Below are positions 11,861 through 18,478 of a DNA stretch of 18,478 nucleotides, piece by piece. The notes below the pieces were generated by a model that saw nothing but the letters and a program-made list of their open reading frames with translations, was not told the origin of the DNA and did no database searches. Location: the NCBI GenBank assembly GCA_016191985.1, contig JACPVB010000109.1, positions 1 through 18,478 of the forward strand, in the 5' to 3' direction. Both the position numbers and the translations under genes were made by a program. This stretch comes from Chloroflexota bacterium (GTDB taxonomy: Bacteria; Chloroflexota; Anaerolineae; Anaerolineales; Villigracilaceae). Numbering within the stretch: the first letter of the stretch is position 1; every line of letters begins with the position of its first letter.

Positions 11861-13133
11861 CACCTCCATCTACATCCACATCCCATTTTGCAAACACCGC
11901 TGCGCCTACTGCGACTTCAACACCTACGCCGGCCAGGAAGATTCGATTCCCACGTATGTGGATGCATTAATACAGGAAATAAACCTAATCGGGAATCAGG
12001 CCACACGACTACCCGACCAACTGACCATCAAAACCGTTTTCTTCGGCGGCGGGACTCCTTCGCTTCTTTCCGCCCTGCAATTTGATTCCATACTAAAAGC
12101 ATTGACCTCCGCCTTTGCATTTACTCCCAATCCTGAAATCACCATCGAGGCCAACCCCGGCACCATCTCCCCCGAAAAGCTGAACGGCATTCGCAAAGCA
12201 GGCATTAACCGCATCAGCTTCGGCGTGCAGTCCGCCAACACCGAAGAATTGCGCATGCTCGAACGCGAACATGATTTCTTCGACGTGATCGAAGCTGTGT
12301 CCACTGCAAGAAAAGCAGGCTTTGACAATCTCAACCTCGATTTGATTTATGGATTACCCGAACAAACCTTGCAAACCTGGCAAACCACCCTCCAACGAGT
12401 CGTTGACCTGCACCCCGAACACATCTCCGCCTACGCGCTGACTCTCGAACATGGCACACCGTTTGGGAGATGGTCATCGAGGGGCCTGCTCCCACTCCCC
12501 GACCCAGACCTCGCCGCTGAAATGTACGAATGGACAATGAACTTTCTCTTCCAATCTGGCTACGTGCAGTACGAAATTTCCAATTGGGCGAAAAGCAAGG
12601 ATGAAGGCAAAAGGATGAGGGATGAAGAAAGCGAAAATTCATCCTTCATCCTTCACGCGAAGCGTTCATCCTTTGCCTGTCAGCACAACCTCCAATATTG
12701 GCGTTCCCTCCCCTACCTCGCCTTCGGTGCTGGCGCACACGGATACGCAAACGGCTATCGCTACTCAAACGTCCTGCGAATCAAGACCTACATCGAACGA
12801 CTCGCCAATTACCAATCACCAATTACAAATTACGACTTCCCCTTATCTCCCGCCACTGTCAACCAGCACAAGCAAACGTTGAAAGATGACATGTCAGAGT
12901 ACATGTTGAATAATCTCAGACTAACGAATGCCGGGGCTTCGGAATCAGATTTCAGATTAAGATTTGGAAGCGGGCTTTTGGATGTCTATCCAAAGGAAAT
13001 TGAAGAGCTTGTCAAAAATGGGTTGCTTGAATGGCATAAAAAGACTTCCGAAGTTTTGGAAACTTCGGAAGTCTTAAGGCTTACCAAACGCGGAAGACTA
13101 TTGGGAAATCAAGTCTTCATGCGGTTTGTCTAA
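11850..13133 (+). CDS. hemW: HemW-like radical SAM protein (coproporphyrinogen III oxidase-like)
   Basis: 427 aa from the ATG at 11850; an in-frame extension to 11718 is not homologous and lies inside the MFS gene. The radical SAM cluster motif is C14-x3-C18-x2-C21 in IPFCKHRCAYCDF; GGGTPSLL and EANPGT, FGVQS, LDLIYGLPEQT are classical HemN/HemW blocks. HemW is a heme chaperone rather than a porphyrinogen oxidase in studied cases. Two oddities: a roughly 27-residue insertion (about 250-276) between SNWAKS and CQHNLQYW, encoded by inverted heptamer arrays, and an insertion KKTSEVLETSE near the C terminus, encoded by a 35-bp perfect palindrome. A further heptamer run at 12805-12832 encodes ANYQSPITNY. 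The stop abuts the stop of convergent ppdK with no gap. Confidence 0.92.
   Translation: MTPDTSIYIHIPFCKHRCAYCDFNTYAGQEDSIPTYVDALIQEINLIGNQATRLPDQLTIKTVFFGGGTPSLLSALQFDSILKALTSAFAFTPNPEITIEANPGTISPEKLNGIRKAGINRISFGVQSANTEELRMLEREHDFFDVIEAVSTARKAGFDNLNLDLIYGLPEQTLQTWQTTLQRVVDLHPEHISAYALTLEHGTPFGRWSSRGLLPLPDPDLAAEMYEWTMNFLFQSGYVQYEISNWAKSKDEGKRMRDEESENSSFILHAKRSSFACQHNLQYWRSLPYLAFGAGAHGYANGYRYSNVLRIKTYIERLANYQSPITNYDFPLSPATVNQHKQTLKDDMSEYMLNNLRLTNAGASESDFRLRFGSGLLDVYPKEIEELVKNGLLEWHKKTSEVLETSEVLRLTKRGRLLGNQVFMRFV
12597..12671. repeat. Foldback heptanucleotide insertion in hemW
   Basis: Left arm: AAGGATG, AAGGCAA, AAGGATG, AGGGATG (12597-12624). Right arm: TTCATCC twice (12638-12651) and again at 12665-12671. 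The arms are reverse complements. The protein gains KDEGKRMRDEES...SSFILHAKRSSF in frame. Confidence 0.8.
12805..12832. repeat. Heptanucleotide CCAATTA array in hemW
   Basis: Four seven-base units: CCAATTA, CCAATCA, CCAATTA, CAAATTA. Same unit as in pdhC (2063-2083) and the methyltransferase gene (10137-10143). Confidence 0.75.
13037..13075 (-). terminator. Terminator of ppdK embedded in the hemW coding sequence
   Basis: A perfect 16-bp inverted repeat (13041-13056 with 13060-13075, arms beginning AAGACTTCCGAAG) with a 3-nt loop. On the minus strand it is followed by TTTTT, giving a classical intrinsic terminator 58 bases past the ppdK stop. On the plus strand there is no T-run, and the hairpin is translated as part of HemW. 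Confidence 0.75.
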
Positions 13134-15956
13134 TTACTTTTTCTTCACAACTTTCCCGGTCGCCTTCTTGGCTACTTTCTTCGCAGCAACTTTCTTGACA
13201 GCGGCCTTCTTGGCAGCAACTGGGCGATGCTTCAATGCGGCATGAGCAGCGGCCAAACGTGCAATCGGCACGCGGAAGGGAGAGCAGGAAACGTAGTTGT
13301 TGCCGATGATGTGACACCACTCGATGGAATCGGGGTCGCCGCCGTGCTCACCGCAGATACCCACTTCAAGGTTCGGGCGGGTCTCGCGTCCATCTTTGAT
13401 GGCCCAGTGCATCAACTTGCCAACGCCATCGCGGTCGATCGTCTGGAAGGGATTCTTTTCCAAAATCTCCTGCTGCACGTAAGTGACAAGGAAGTTGCGT
13501 TCGGCATCGTCGCGCGAATAACCGTAGGTCATTTGTGTGAGGTCGTTTGTGCCAAAAGAGAAGAACTGGGCTTCCTTGGCGACCGCGCCCGCGGTGACGG
13601 CAGCGCGCGGGATTTCGATCATGGTGCCGAATTTGTATTCGAACTTGACGCCTTTTTCCTTCATCACGGTGGAGCCGATCCGTTCGAGGCGGGGCTGGAT
13701 CCATTCCAATTCCTTCACTGTGCCCGTCAATGGGATCATGATTTCCGGCTTCACCACAACGCCGCGCTTCGTGCAATCTGCGGCGGCTTCGAAGATGGCG
13801 CGTACCTGCATCTCGACGATCTCCGGCATGGCAATCGAAAGGCGCACACCGCGCAGGCCCATCATCGGGTTGGATTCGTGCATTCCTTTGATCGCGACGA
13901 GCAAATCCTCTTTGGCTTTCAAACCGTCCGCCTCGCCTTTAACGCGCATCGTGATGACTTCTTCAAATAGTTTTTCCTCATCAGGCATAAATTCATGCAG
14001 AGGCGGGTCGATCAGGCGGATGATGACCGGGTAGCCATCCATCGCTTCGAAGAGGCCGTCAAAATCTTTGCGCTGGTACGGCAGGAGTTTGTCAAGCGCT
14101 GAAGTGCGTCCCTCGCTCGTTTCGGAAAGGATCATCTGTTGGACGATTGGCAAACGCTCCGGCTCAAAGAACATGTGCTCGGTTCGGCACAGACCGATAC
14201 CGACAGCGCCATACGAGCGGGCGCGGCGCGCATCCTTGGGATAATCCGCATTGGCCCAAACCTGTAAACCGCGTGTAGGCCAGCCTTTGGGGGCAACACG
14301 CACATCTTTGCGCGCGCAAACTTCGTCCGCCCATTTGAGCAGGGTCATTAACTCAGTCTGTTCTTCAAGAGAAGGCGTGGACATGGGGATTTTTCCAACA
14401 AATACCTGCCCCGTTGTACCGTCCACAGAAATCCATTCACCTTCCTTCACCACTTTTTCGCCCACGTTCATGACGCGTTTTTCAAGATCGATCTTGATCG
14501 CCGAGGCCCCCACCACGCACGGGATGCCAAACTGACGGGCAACCACCGCCGCATGAGATGTTGCGCCGCCTTCACTGGTCAATACCCCTTTGGAGGCGAT
14601 CATGCCATGCACATCATCGGGCTTCGTGAACGGACGCACCATGATGGTGTCTTGTTTTTCTTCCTTTGCAAATCGTTCGGCGGTATCCGCATCAAAATAG
14701 ACCTGACCAACCGCCGCGCCGGGGGATGCGTTCACACCCTTCGCGATGAACGCGCCCGATTTCTCGGCGGCTTTCTTGGCTTCTTCTTCAAACTGCGGGT
14801 GCAGGAGCGTGTCCACATTTTCAGGGGTGATGCGTTCCAGCGCTTCTTCCTTCGTCAGCAAGCCTTCGTTCGCCATGTCCACGGCCATCTTCACCGCGGC
14901 TTTGGCAGTGCGCTTGCCATTGCGGGTTTGCAGCATCCACAACTTACCGCGCTCGATGGTGAATTCAACATCCTGCATATCATGATAATGTTTTTCCAGG
15001 CGCGCGGTAATCTTCATGAATTCGTCATAGGCTTTGGGCATACGGTCGATCAATGTCTCAATCGGGTTCGCATTGCGGATGCCCGCAACCACGTCCTCAC
15101 CCTGGGCGTTGAAAAGGAAATCACCCATCATTTTCTTGTCGCCGGTGGATGGGTTTCTCGTGAAGGCCACGCCGGTGGCAGAATCATCGCCCATATTACC
15201 AAACGCCATGGTCTGAATATTGACCGCCGTCCCCAATGTGTGGGAAATGCCTGTCGCGTTGCGATAGTCAATGGCGCGTTTGCCATTCCAGGATTTGAAA
15301 ACCGCCTCGGTCGCCAATTCAAGCTGCTTATGCGGATCCTGCGGGAAATCAAACCCTTTTTCCTTTTTCACCACAGCCTTGAACGCTTCCACCATTTGCT
15401 TCCAGTCATCGGCTGTCATATCGGTATCGAGCTTGTAACCTTTTTTATGCTTGTACTCTTCCAGTGGATGTTCAAAGGCTTCATCTGGAATTCCCAGCAC
15501 TACAGAGCCGAACATCTCCACCAGGCGGCGGTACGAGTCATACACAAAGCGCGGGTTGCCCGTCAACGCCACCATGCCTTCGGCGGTTTTATCCGTGAGG
15601 CCAATGTTCAACACCGTATCCATCATGCCCGGCATGGAAAACTTCGCACCCGAGCGGCACGAAACCAGCAATGGATTCTTCGGGTCCCCAAATTTTTTAC
15701 CTGTTTGTTTTTCAATTGCTTTCAATGCTTTTAATTCTTGATCCCACAGCCCTGCGGGAAATTTCCCCAACTTTTGATATGCGTTACATGCCTCGGTCGT
15801 CACTGTAAAAAATGGCGGCACTGGAACCCCCGCGCGTGTCATATCCAGCAAGCCCGAACCTTTTCCGCCCACGAGTGCTTTTACCGCATCCCATGAACCG
15901 CCAGCAACTTTCTCAGCTTCTTTCACCTCATTAAAGAGATAGACCCATTTGGTCAT
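13134..15956 (-). CDS. ppdK: Pyruvate, phosphate dikinase with Lys/Ala-rich C-terminal tail
   Basis: 940 aa, longer than the usual 870-900. It interconverts pyruvate + ATP + Pi and PEP + AMP + PPi. Order: N-terminal ATP-grasp nucleotide domain beginning MTKWVYLFNE and VGGKGSGLLDMTRAGVPVP, central phosphohistidine domain with GGATSHAAVVARQ (phospho-His H468), and C-terminal TIM-barrel PEP/pyruvate domain with the catalytic C868 in ICGEHGGDP. The normal core ends near FRVPIARLAAAHAAL; about 30 further residues made of VAAKK, AAVKK, VAKK units form a basic tail like those of histone H1-like proteins. AGGAGG lies five bases before the ATG. Transcription stops at a hairpin within hemW. Confidence 0.96.
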   Translation of the reverse strand: MTKWVYLFNEVKEAEKVAGGSWDAVKALVGGKGSGLLDMTRAGVPVPPFFTVTTEACNAYQKLGKFPAGLWDQELKALKAIEKQTGKKFGDPKNPLLVSCRSGAKFSMPGMMDTVLNIGLTDKTAEGMVALTGNPRFVYDSYRRLVEMFGSVVLGIPDEAFEHPLEEYKHKKGYKLDTDMTADDWKQMVEAFKAVVKKEKGFDFPQDPHKQLELATEAVFKSWNGKRAIDYRNATGISHTLGTAVNIQTMAFGNMGDDSATGVAFTRNPSTGDKKMMGDFLFNAQGEDVVAGIRNANPIETLIDRMPKAYDEFMKITARLEKHYHDMQDVEFTIERGKLWMLQTRNGKRTAKAAVKMAVDMANEGLLTKEEALERITPENVDTLLHPQFEEEAKKAAEKSGAFIAKGVNASPGAAVGQVYFDADTAERFAKEEKQDTIMVRPFTKPDDVHGMIASKGVLTSEGGATSHAAVVARQFGIPCVVGASAIKIDLEKRVMNVGEKVVKEGEWISVDGTTGQVFVGKIPMSTPSLEEQTELMTLLKWADEVCARKDVRVAPKGWPTRGLQVWANADYPKDARRARSYGAVGIGLCRTEHMFFEPERLPIVQQMILSETSEGRTSALDKLLPYQRKDFDGLFEAMDGYPVIIRLIDPPLHEFMPDEEKLFEEVITMRVKGEADGLKAKEDLLVAIKGMHESNPMMGLRGVRLSIAMPEIVEMQVRAIFEAAADCTKRGVVVKPEIMIPLTGTVKELEWIQPRLERIGSTVMKEKGVKFEYKFGTMIEIPRAAVTAGAVAKEAQFFSFGTNDLTQMTYGYSRDDAERNFLVTYVQQEILEKNPFQTIDRDGVGKLMHWAIKDGRETRPNLEVGICGEHGGDPDSIEWCHIIGNNYVSCSPFRVPIARLAAAHAALKHRPVAAKKAAVKKVAAKKVAKKATGKVVKKK

Positions 15957-15973
15957 TTCAGCCTCCTGATAAG

Positions 15974-16033
15974 ATTGGATTTTTTATTATTTATCATTTC
16001 GATTGTGAAATATTTTACCAAAAAGAATCCAAT
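15974..16033. promoter_or_regulatory. Inverted repeat in the divergent ppdK / receiver-protein promoter region
   Basis: ATTGGATT (15974-15981) and AATCCAAT (16026-16033), extended by T-rich/A-rich sequence on the inner sides, flank an AT-rich 44-bp stretch. It may be an operator or a structural element; no clear -35/-10 pair for ppdK could be chosen. Confidence 0.35.
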
Positions 16034-16169
16034 TAACCCATGACAAATATCACCAGATCATCTGACTTCAATCCGTATAGTTCATAGAAAAGACTGCCTT
16101 GTAAGCTGTAAACACATTGCAAAGTACAGCAGGAAACAATTAAGTGATAATAGCTTCACGGTAAAAATT

Positions 16170-16601
16170 ATGACCACAAAAATACTTGTAATCGACGATG
16201 ACATTGCCATCACTGAATTAATGAGCATGTTACTCAAAACGCATGGCTTTGATGTAATTACCACTAACAGCGGCGCGGACGGTATAAAACTCGCGCGCGA
16301 TAATAACCCCAACGTGGTGCTTCTGGATCTGATGATGCCCGAGGTGGACGGCTGGCAGGTGGCTAAATCAATCCGCGCATTCAGCAATGTTCCCATTCTC
16401 ATCCTTTCGGCCATCAATGACCCGCGCATGGTTGCCAGCGTGTTGGATGCAGGCGCCGACGATTTCCTCGTCAAACCCGTGCCCAGCGGTGTGCTCGTCG
16501 CCCACATCAGGAAGATGGTAAGGCGGACCGGCTCGCTGGACAGGTCCAAACTAAAAAAAACTGACTCGCTGTCCAGCAACACCCAGCCGCTTCCCTCTTA
16601 A
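16170..16601 (+). CDS. Stand-alone response regulator receiver protein
   Basis: 143 aa. A single CheY-type receiver domain with no output domain: acidic pocket D9-D11 in VIDDD, phospho-acceptor D53 in VVLLDLMMPEVDGW, S80 in the Thr/Ser position and K102 in LVKPV. The final 25 residues are polar and Ser/Lys-rich without a known fold. No histidine kinase is encoded nearby, so it acts with a distant kinase or as a phosphorelay shuttle. A GATAAT -10 (16146-16151) would give a leader of only about 10-15 bases, and there is no Shine-Dalgarno sequence. Confidence 0.92.
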   Translation: MTTKILVIDDDIAITELMSMLLKTHGFDVITTNSGADGIKLARDNNPNVVLLDLMMPEVDGWQVAKSIRAFSNVPILILSAINDPRMVASVLDAGADDFLVKPVPSGVLVAHIRKMVRRTGSLDRSKLKKTDSLSSNTQPLPS

Positions 16602-16629
16602 CCGTCAGCCTGATTCTGTTTAACAAACA

Positions 16630-16656
16630 TGCCCGCCACTTTGAGAGTGACGGGCA
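16630..16656. terminator. Bidirectional terminator hairpin
   Basis: TGCCCGCCACT (16630-16640) pairs with AGTGACGGGCA (16646-16656), one mismatch, loop TTGAG. It lies between the convergent receiver and alpha/beta hydrolase genes, with T-rich sequence on both sides but no clean T-run. Confidence 0.7.
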
Positions 16657-16668
16657 ATTAATTTAATT

Positions 16669-17433
16669 TCATTTCAACAGTTTCAATGCCTCAGCCGTTT
16701 CCTTTGGAAATTCCAGCATCGGCATGTGACCAGCCTTCTTCAGTTTGATTAAGCGCGCCGCTGGCAAAGCGGATTTTATTTCCTTCGCCCGATCAATCGG
16801 GATAAGCGCGTCAGCATCCCCGTGAATCAGCAGGACCGGGAATGAGAATTGGGAAAGAACGGGCGTGGAATCCTCCCGTTCTGCCATCGCTTTCAACGCG
16901 CCGATAACACCCGCCTTGCTTTGCGCCTTCATCAAAAGGTTTGTAAATTCCCGCACTTTTTCATCCGCCGAAAGTTTTGGCTCCATGGCCTCTGCTACAA
17001 CATTCACCCCTTTTTCCAACACATCACGCGCCGTTTTATAGCGCCCGGCCTTTCGCTCAGGGGCATCGGCGGCGGCCTGCGAAGAGACCAATGCCAGCCC
17101 GCTCACACGATTTGGGTATTCTTTGGCAAAGGCTAGCGCTACGTACCCCCCCATCGAATGACCGGCAAAGGCGGCTTTTTCCACACCGAGAAAATCAAGC
17201 AAACCCACGATGTCGTTTGCAAAATCCAGCATGGTGTATGGCGTCTCCACCGTGGAAGATTCCCCAAAACCACGTAAATCAGGGACGATCAGGTCGAAAT
17301 CATTTTCCAGCAAGGGGACAACGGAATCCCAAATGGAAAGATCAAGCGGGAATCCGTGAATCAAGACCAGCGGCGAACCGCTTCCATGGCGTTCGTAGGA
17401 CAAATCTATATTCTGTTCAGACGGGTTTTCCAT
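16669..17433 (-). CDS. Alpha/beta-fold hydrolase
   Basis: 254 aa. Oxyanion-side motif HGFP (26-29), nucleophile elbow GHSMGG with S93, acid D206 or D208 in HGDADALIP and catalytic H236 in KAGHMPMLEFP, all in family order. The cap domain lies between about 120 and 190. Related enzymes include esterases, haloalkane dehalogenases, chloroperoxidase-like proteins and 3-oxoadipate enol-lactonase-like proteins; the substrate cannot be assigned. AGAGG lies 8 bases upstream of the ATG. Last gene of a three-gene minus-strand series, 21 bp after the exonuclease gene. Confidence 0.9.
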   Translation of the reverse strand: MENPSEQNIDLSYERHGSGSPLVLIHGFPLDLSIWDSVVPLLENDFDLIVPDLRGFGESSTVETPYTMLDFANDIVGLLDFLGVEKAAFAGHSMGGYVALAFAKEYPNRVSGLALVSSQAAADAPERKAGRYKTARDVLEKGVNVVAEAMEPKLSADEKVREFTNLLMKAQSKAGVIGALKAMAEREDSTPVLSQFSFPVLLIHGDADALIPIDRAKEIKSALPAARLIKLKKAGHMPMLEFPKETAEALKLLK

Positions 17434-17454
17434 TTTACGTGCCTCTTTCTTTGG

Positions 17455-17991
17455 TTACTTCCAGTTGACATCCACTTTCAATTTGCTGCCAAGTTTCGAT
17501 TTATAAAAAATGCGTCCGTTGTCACGCCCAAATTCGTAGACGCGGCGGGTGATGTCCACATCCGCTTTGCAGTATTCTGCGACCTTGTCCAACTCGCCGT
17601 TGCGGAACCATTGGACGGATTGCAGGCCGTCCGCCGTTTTGGCTGCGCCGAGGGTGGCGCTGGCGATGTTATCGAGACTGATGCGAAAGCCTAGAATCTT
17701 TTGCAGGTCGAGGAGCAGGTCAAGGGTCGGGATGGAGGCGAAGCGGGTCTCAGGCGAGTATGGTTTGAGCACCAGGTAATCGAATCCTTGCAAATTGAAT
17801 CCGATGACCTTCGTCGCGGATTTCAATTCTTCGACCAAAGCGGGGACATCTTTTTCCCAATAAACAGTGAAATTATTTTTCGCCGTCGAATACGTGACGC
17901 CGCAGGCGACTTTCAATTTTGCGATATTTTCGCGTCCGCCGACTTCATCGAACAGGTATTGAGATTCAAGATCAAAGAAGACGTAGTTCAT
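17455..17991 (-). CDS. RNase H-like (DEDDy-type) 3'-5' exonuclease domain protein
   Basis: 178 aa. The DEDD site can be traced: D7 and E9 in VFFDLES, the second acidic residue in VIGFNLQGFDYLVL, and Y-x3-D in AEYCKADVDITR, giving the DEDDy subtype. This resembles the YprB-like/RNase_H_2 family, usually fused to or adjacent to helicases; here it stands alone. Substrate (DNA or RNA) is uncertain. It is separated from the upstream HD-type fragment by only 19 bp, so they share an operon. Start ATG at 17991. Confidence 0.78.
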   Translation of the reverse strand: MNYVFFDLESQYLFDEVGGRENIAKLKVACGVTYSTAKNNFTVYWEKDVPALVEELKSATKVIGFNLQGFDYLVLKPYSPETRFASIPTLDLLLDLQKILGFRISLDNIASATLGAAKTADGLQSVQWFRNGELDKVAEYCKADVDITRRVYEFGRDNGRIFYKSKLGSKLKVDVNWK

Positions 17992-18000
17992 ATTGCCTCA

Positions 18001-18028
18001 CAGTTGCAAGTTACGTATTGCGTGTTCC
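18001..18028. repeat. Heptanucleotide run between the exonuclease and HD-type genes
   Basis: Seven-base units CAGTTGC, AAGTTAC, GTATTGC, GTGTTCC, degenerate but in register. It spans the junction and encodes the last residues (GTRNT) of the upstream gene. Confidence 0.5.
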
Positions 18029-18478
18029 GTTTGGATTCTCTTTGAGCCAGTCGCGCGCAAAGGTGAAAGCCTGTTCGCGATTCTGAATCTTCCCTGCGGC
18101 TTGATTCTCGCGGATGGCTTCGAGCAGTTGACCAACGACAGGGCCAGGCTTAAGTTTTAATTCCTTCATCAATTCGTGTCCATCCAACAGGCGTGGCGGA
18201 GTAATGACTTCTTCAGGGCGTTCCCAATAATTTTCAAGCAAAGTGCGGGCAACATCGAGATAGGCCGTCCAAGTCTCAATTGTAAGCTCGTTGGCGGAGG
18301 TGGCGCGTAAATCAGCAAGAGCAAGCAGGATCAAATCCACGCCCGCTTTGCCGCTATCGCGAAAGAAACGATAGATGGCTTTCCGCGACGGGGTTTGTCT
18401 GTCTGCCTCCATGCGAGTGCCGAAGAAATGAATGCGCATGTGATGCCTGACGATGGCATGGATGCGATCAACCTCATC
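18011..18478 (-). CDS. C-terminal part of a CCA-adding/poly(A)-polymerase-like protein with HD domain
   Basis: The frame is open to the window edge (IHAIVRHHMRIHFF runs across the ATG at 18439), so the real start is outside and only about 155 residues are visible. RHHMR belongs to the HD-domain side, and LLDGHELMKELKLKPGPVVG with LLEAIRENQAAGKIQNREQA is the highly typical C-terminal helix-turn of bacterial tRNA nucleotidyltransferases of the PcnB/CCA class, in which GxxLM...PGP..G is conserved. The nucleotidyltransferase domain, if present, lies upstream in the unseen part. First visible gene of the minus-strand series with the exonuclease and alpha/beta hydrolase. Confidence 0.85.
   Translation of the reverse strand, partial: DEVDRIHAIVRHHMRIHFFGTRMEADRQTPSRKAIYRFFRDSGKAGVDLILLALADLRATSANELTIETWTAYLDVARTLLENYWERPEEVITPPRLLDGHELMKELKLKPGPVVGQLLEAIRENQAAGKIQNREQAFTFARDWLKENPNGTRNT

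Noticed and set aside
14553..15734. Plus-strand open frame of 393 codons
   Set aside because: It lies fully antisense to the conserved ppdK gene and encodes no recognisable domain; a by-product of codon bias.
18439..18439. ATG at 18439 as the start of the HD-type gene
   Set aside because: The frame continues to the window edge with HD-like residues, so the gene is truncated by the window.

Overview
The window looks like a chromosomal segment of an uncultured Chloroflexota bacterium, most likely class Anaerolineae. This is an inference from protein style (E1-beta/E2, PPDK, SpeD/SpeE, HemW, DUF6036-like pair), moderate GC, extended -10 promoters of the TATGCTAnACT type, and many short palindromes and heptanucleotide tandem arrays. 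No rRNA, tRNA or CRISPR array was seen.

Layout, left to right. (1) 1-530: 3' part of an IS200-like/REP-associated Y1 transposase, followed by a run of perfect hairpins. (2) 539-2775: pdhB-pdhC (E1-beta and E2 of a 2-oxoacid dehydrogenase), without E1-alpha or E3. (3) 2776-3624: a toxin-antitoxin-like pair (small protein plus minimal nucleotidyltransferase) set between the intact pdhC end and a decayed second copy of that end; each copy is followed by a hairpin and a TTATGCTAnACT promoter. (4) 3625-4973: isochorismatase-type hydrolase coupled to an MBL-fold hydrolase. (5) 7755-4988, minus: a compact operon of a Tat-exported protein, a PqqD-like protein, an HprK-like kinase and a nucleotidyltransferase. 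(6) 9510-7890, minus: speD, speE and a second divergent SpeD homologue, behind a roughly 110-nt leader. (7) 9857-13133: methyltransferase, MFS transporter, hemW. (8) 15956-13134, minus: pyruvate phosphate dikinase with a Lys/Ala-rich tail. (9) 16170-16601: stand-alone receiver protein. (10) 18478-16669, minus: a CCA-adding/HD-type fragment, a DEDDy exonuclease and an alpha/beta hydrolase.

The best candidate for an undescribed system is the four-gene Tat-PqqD-kinase-nucleotidyltransferase operon. It has the tailoring parts seen around lasso-peptide clusters (PqqD-type recognition protein, HprK-like kinase, NTP_transf_5-like nucleotidyltransferase) but no cyclase or leader peptidase, and its only visible substrate candidate is a folded, cysteine-containing Tat protein. 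The second candidate is the divergent SpeD homologue, which keeps the pyruvoyl serine, His and Cys but has changed neighbours. It may be a neofunctionalised decarboxylase that supplies the diamine for speE.

Across the window there is a layer of repeat biology not explained by the genes. Seven-base tandem arrays build the E2 linkers, lie in or near hemW, the methyltransferase and the MFS gene, and appear between genes. Roughly 35-bp palindromes serve as terminators, and one sits inside the hemW coding sequence.
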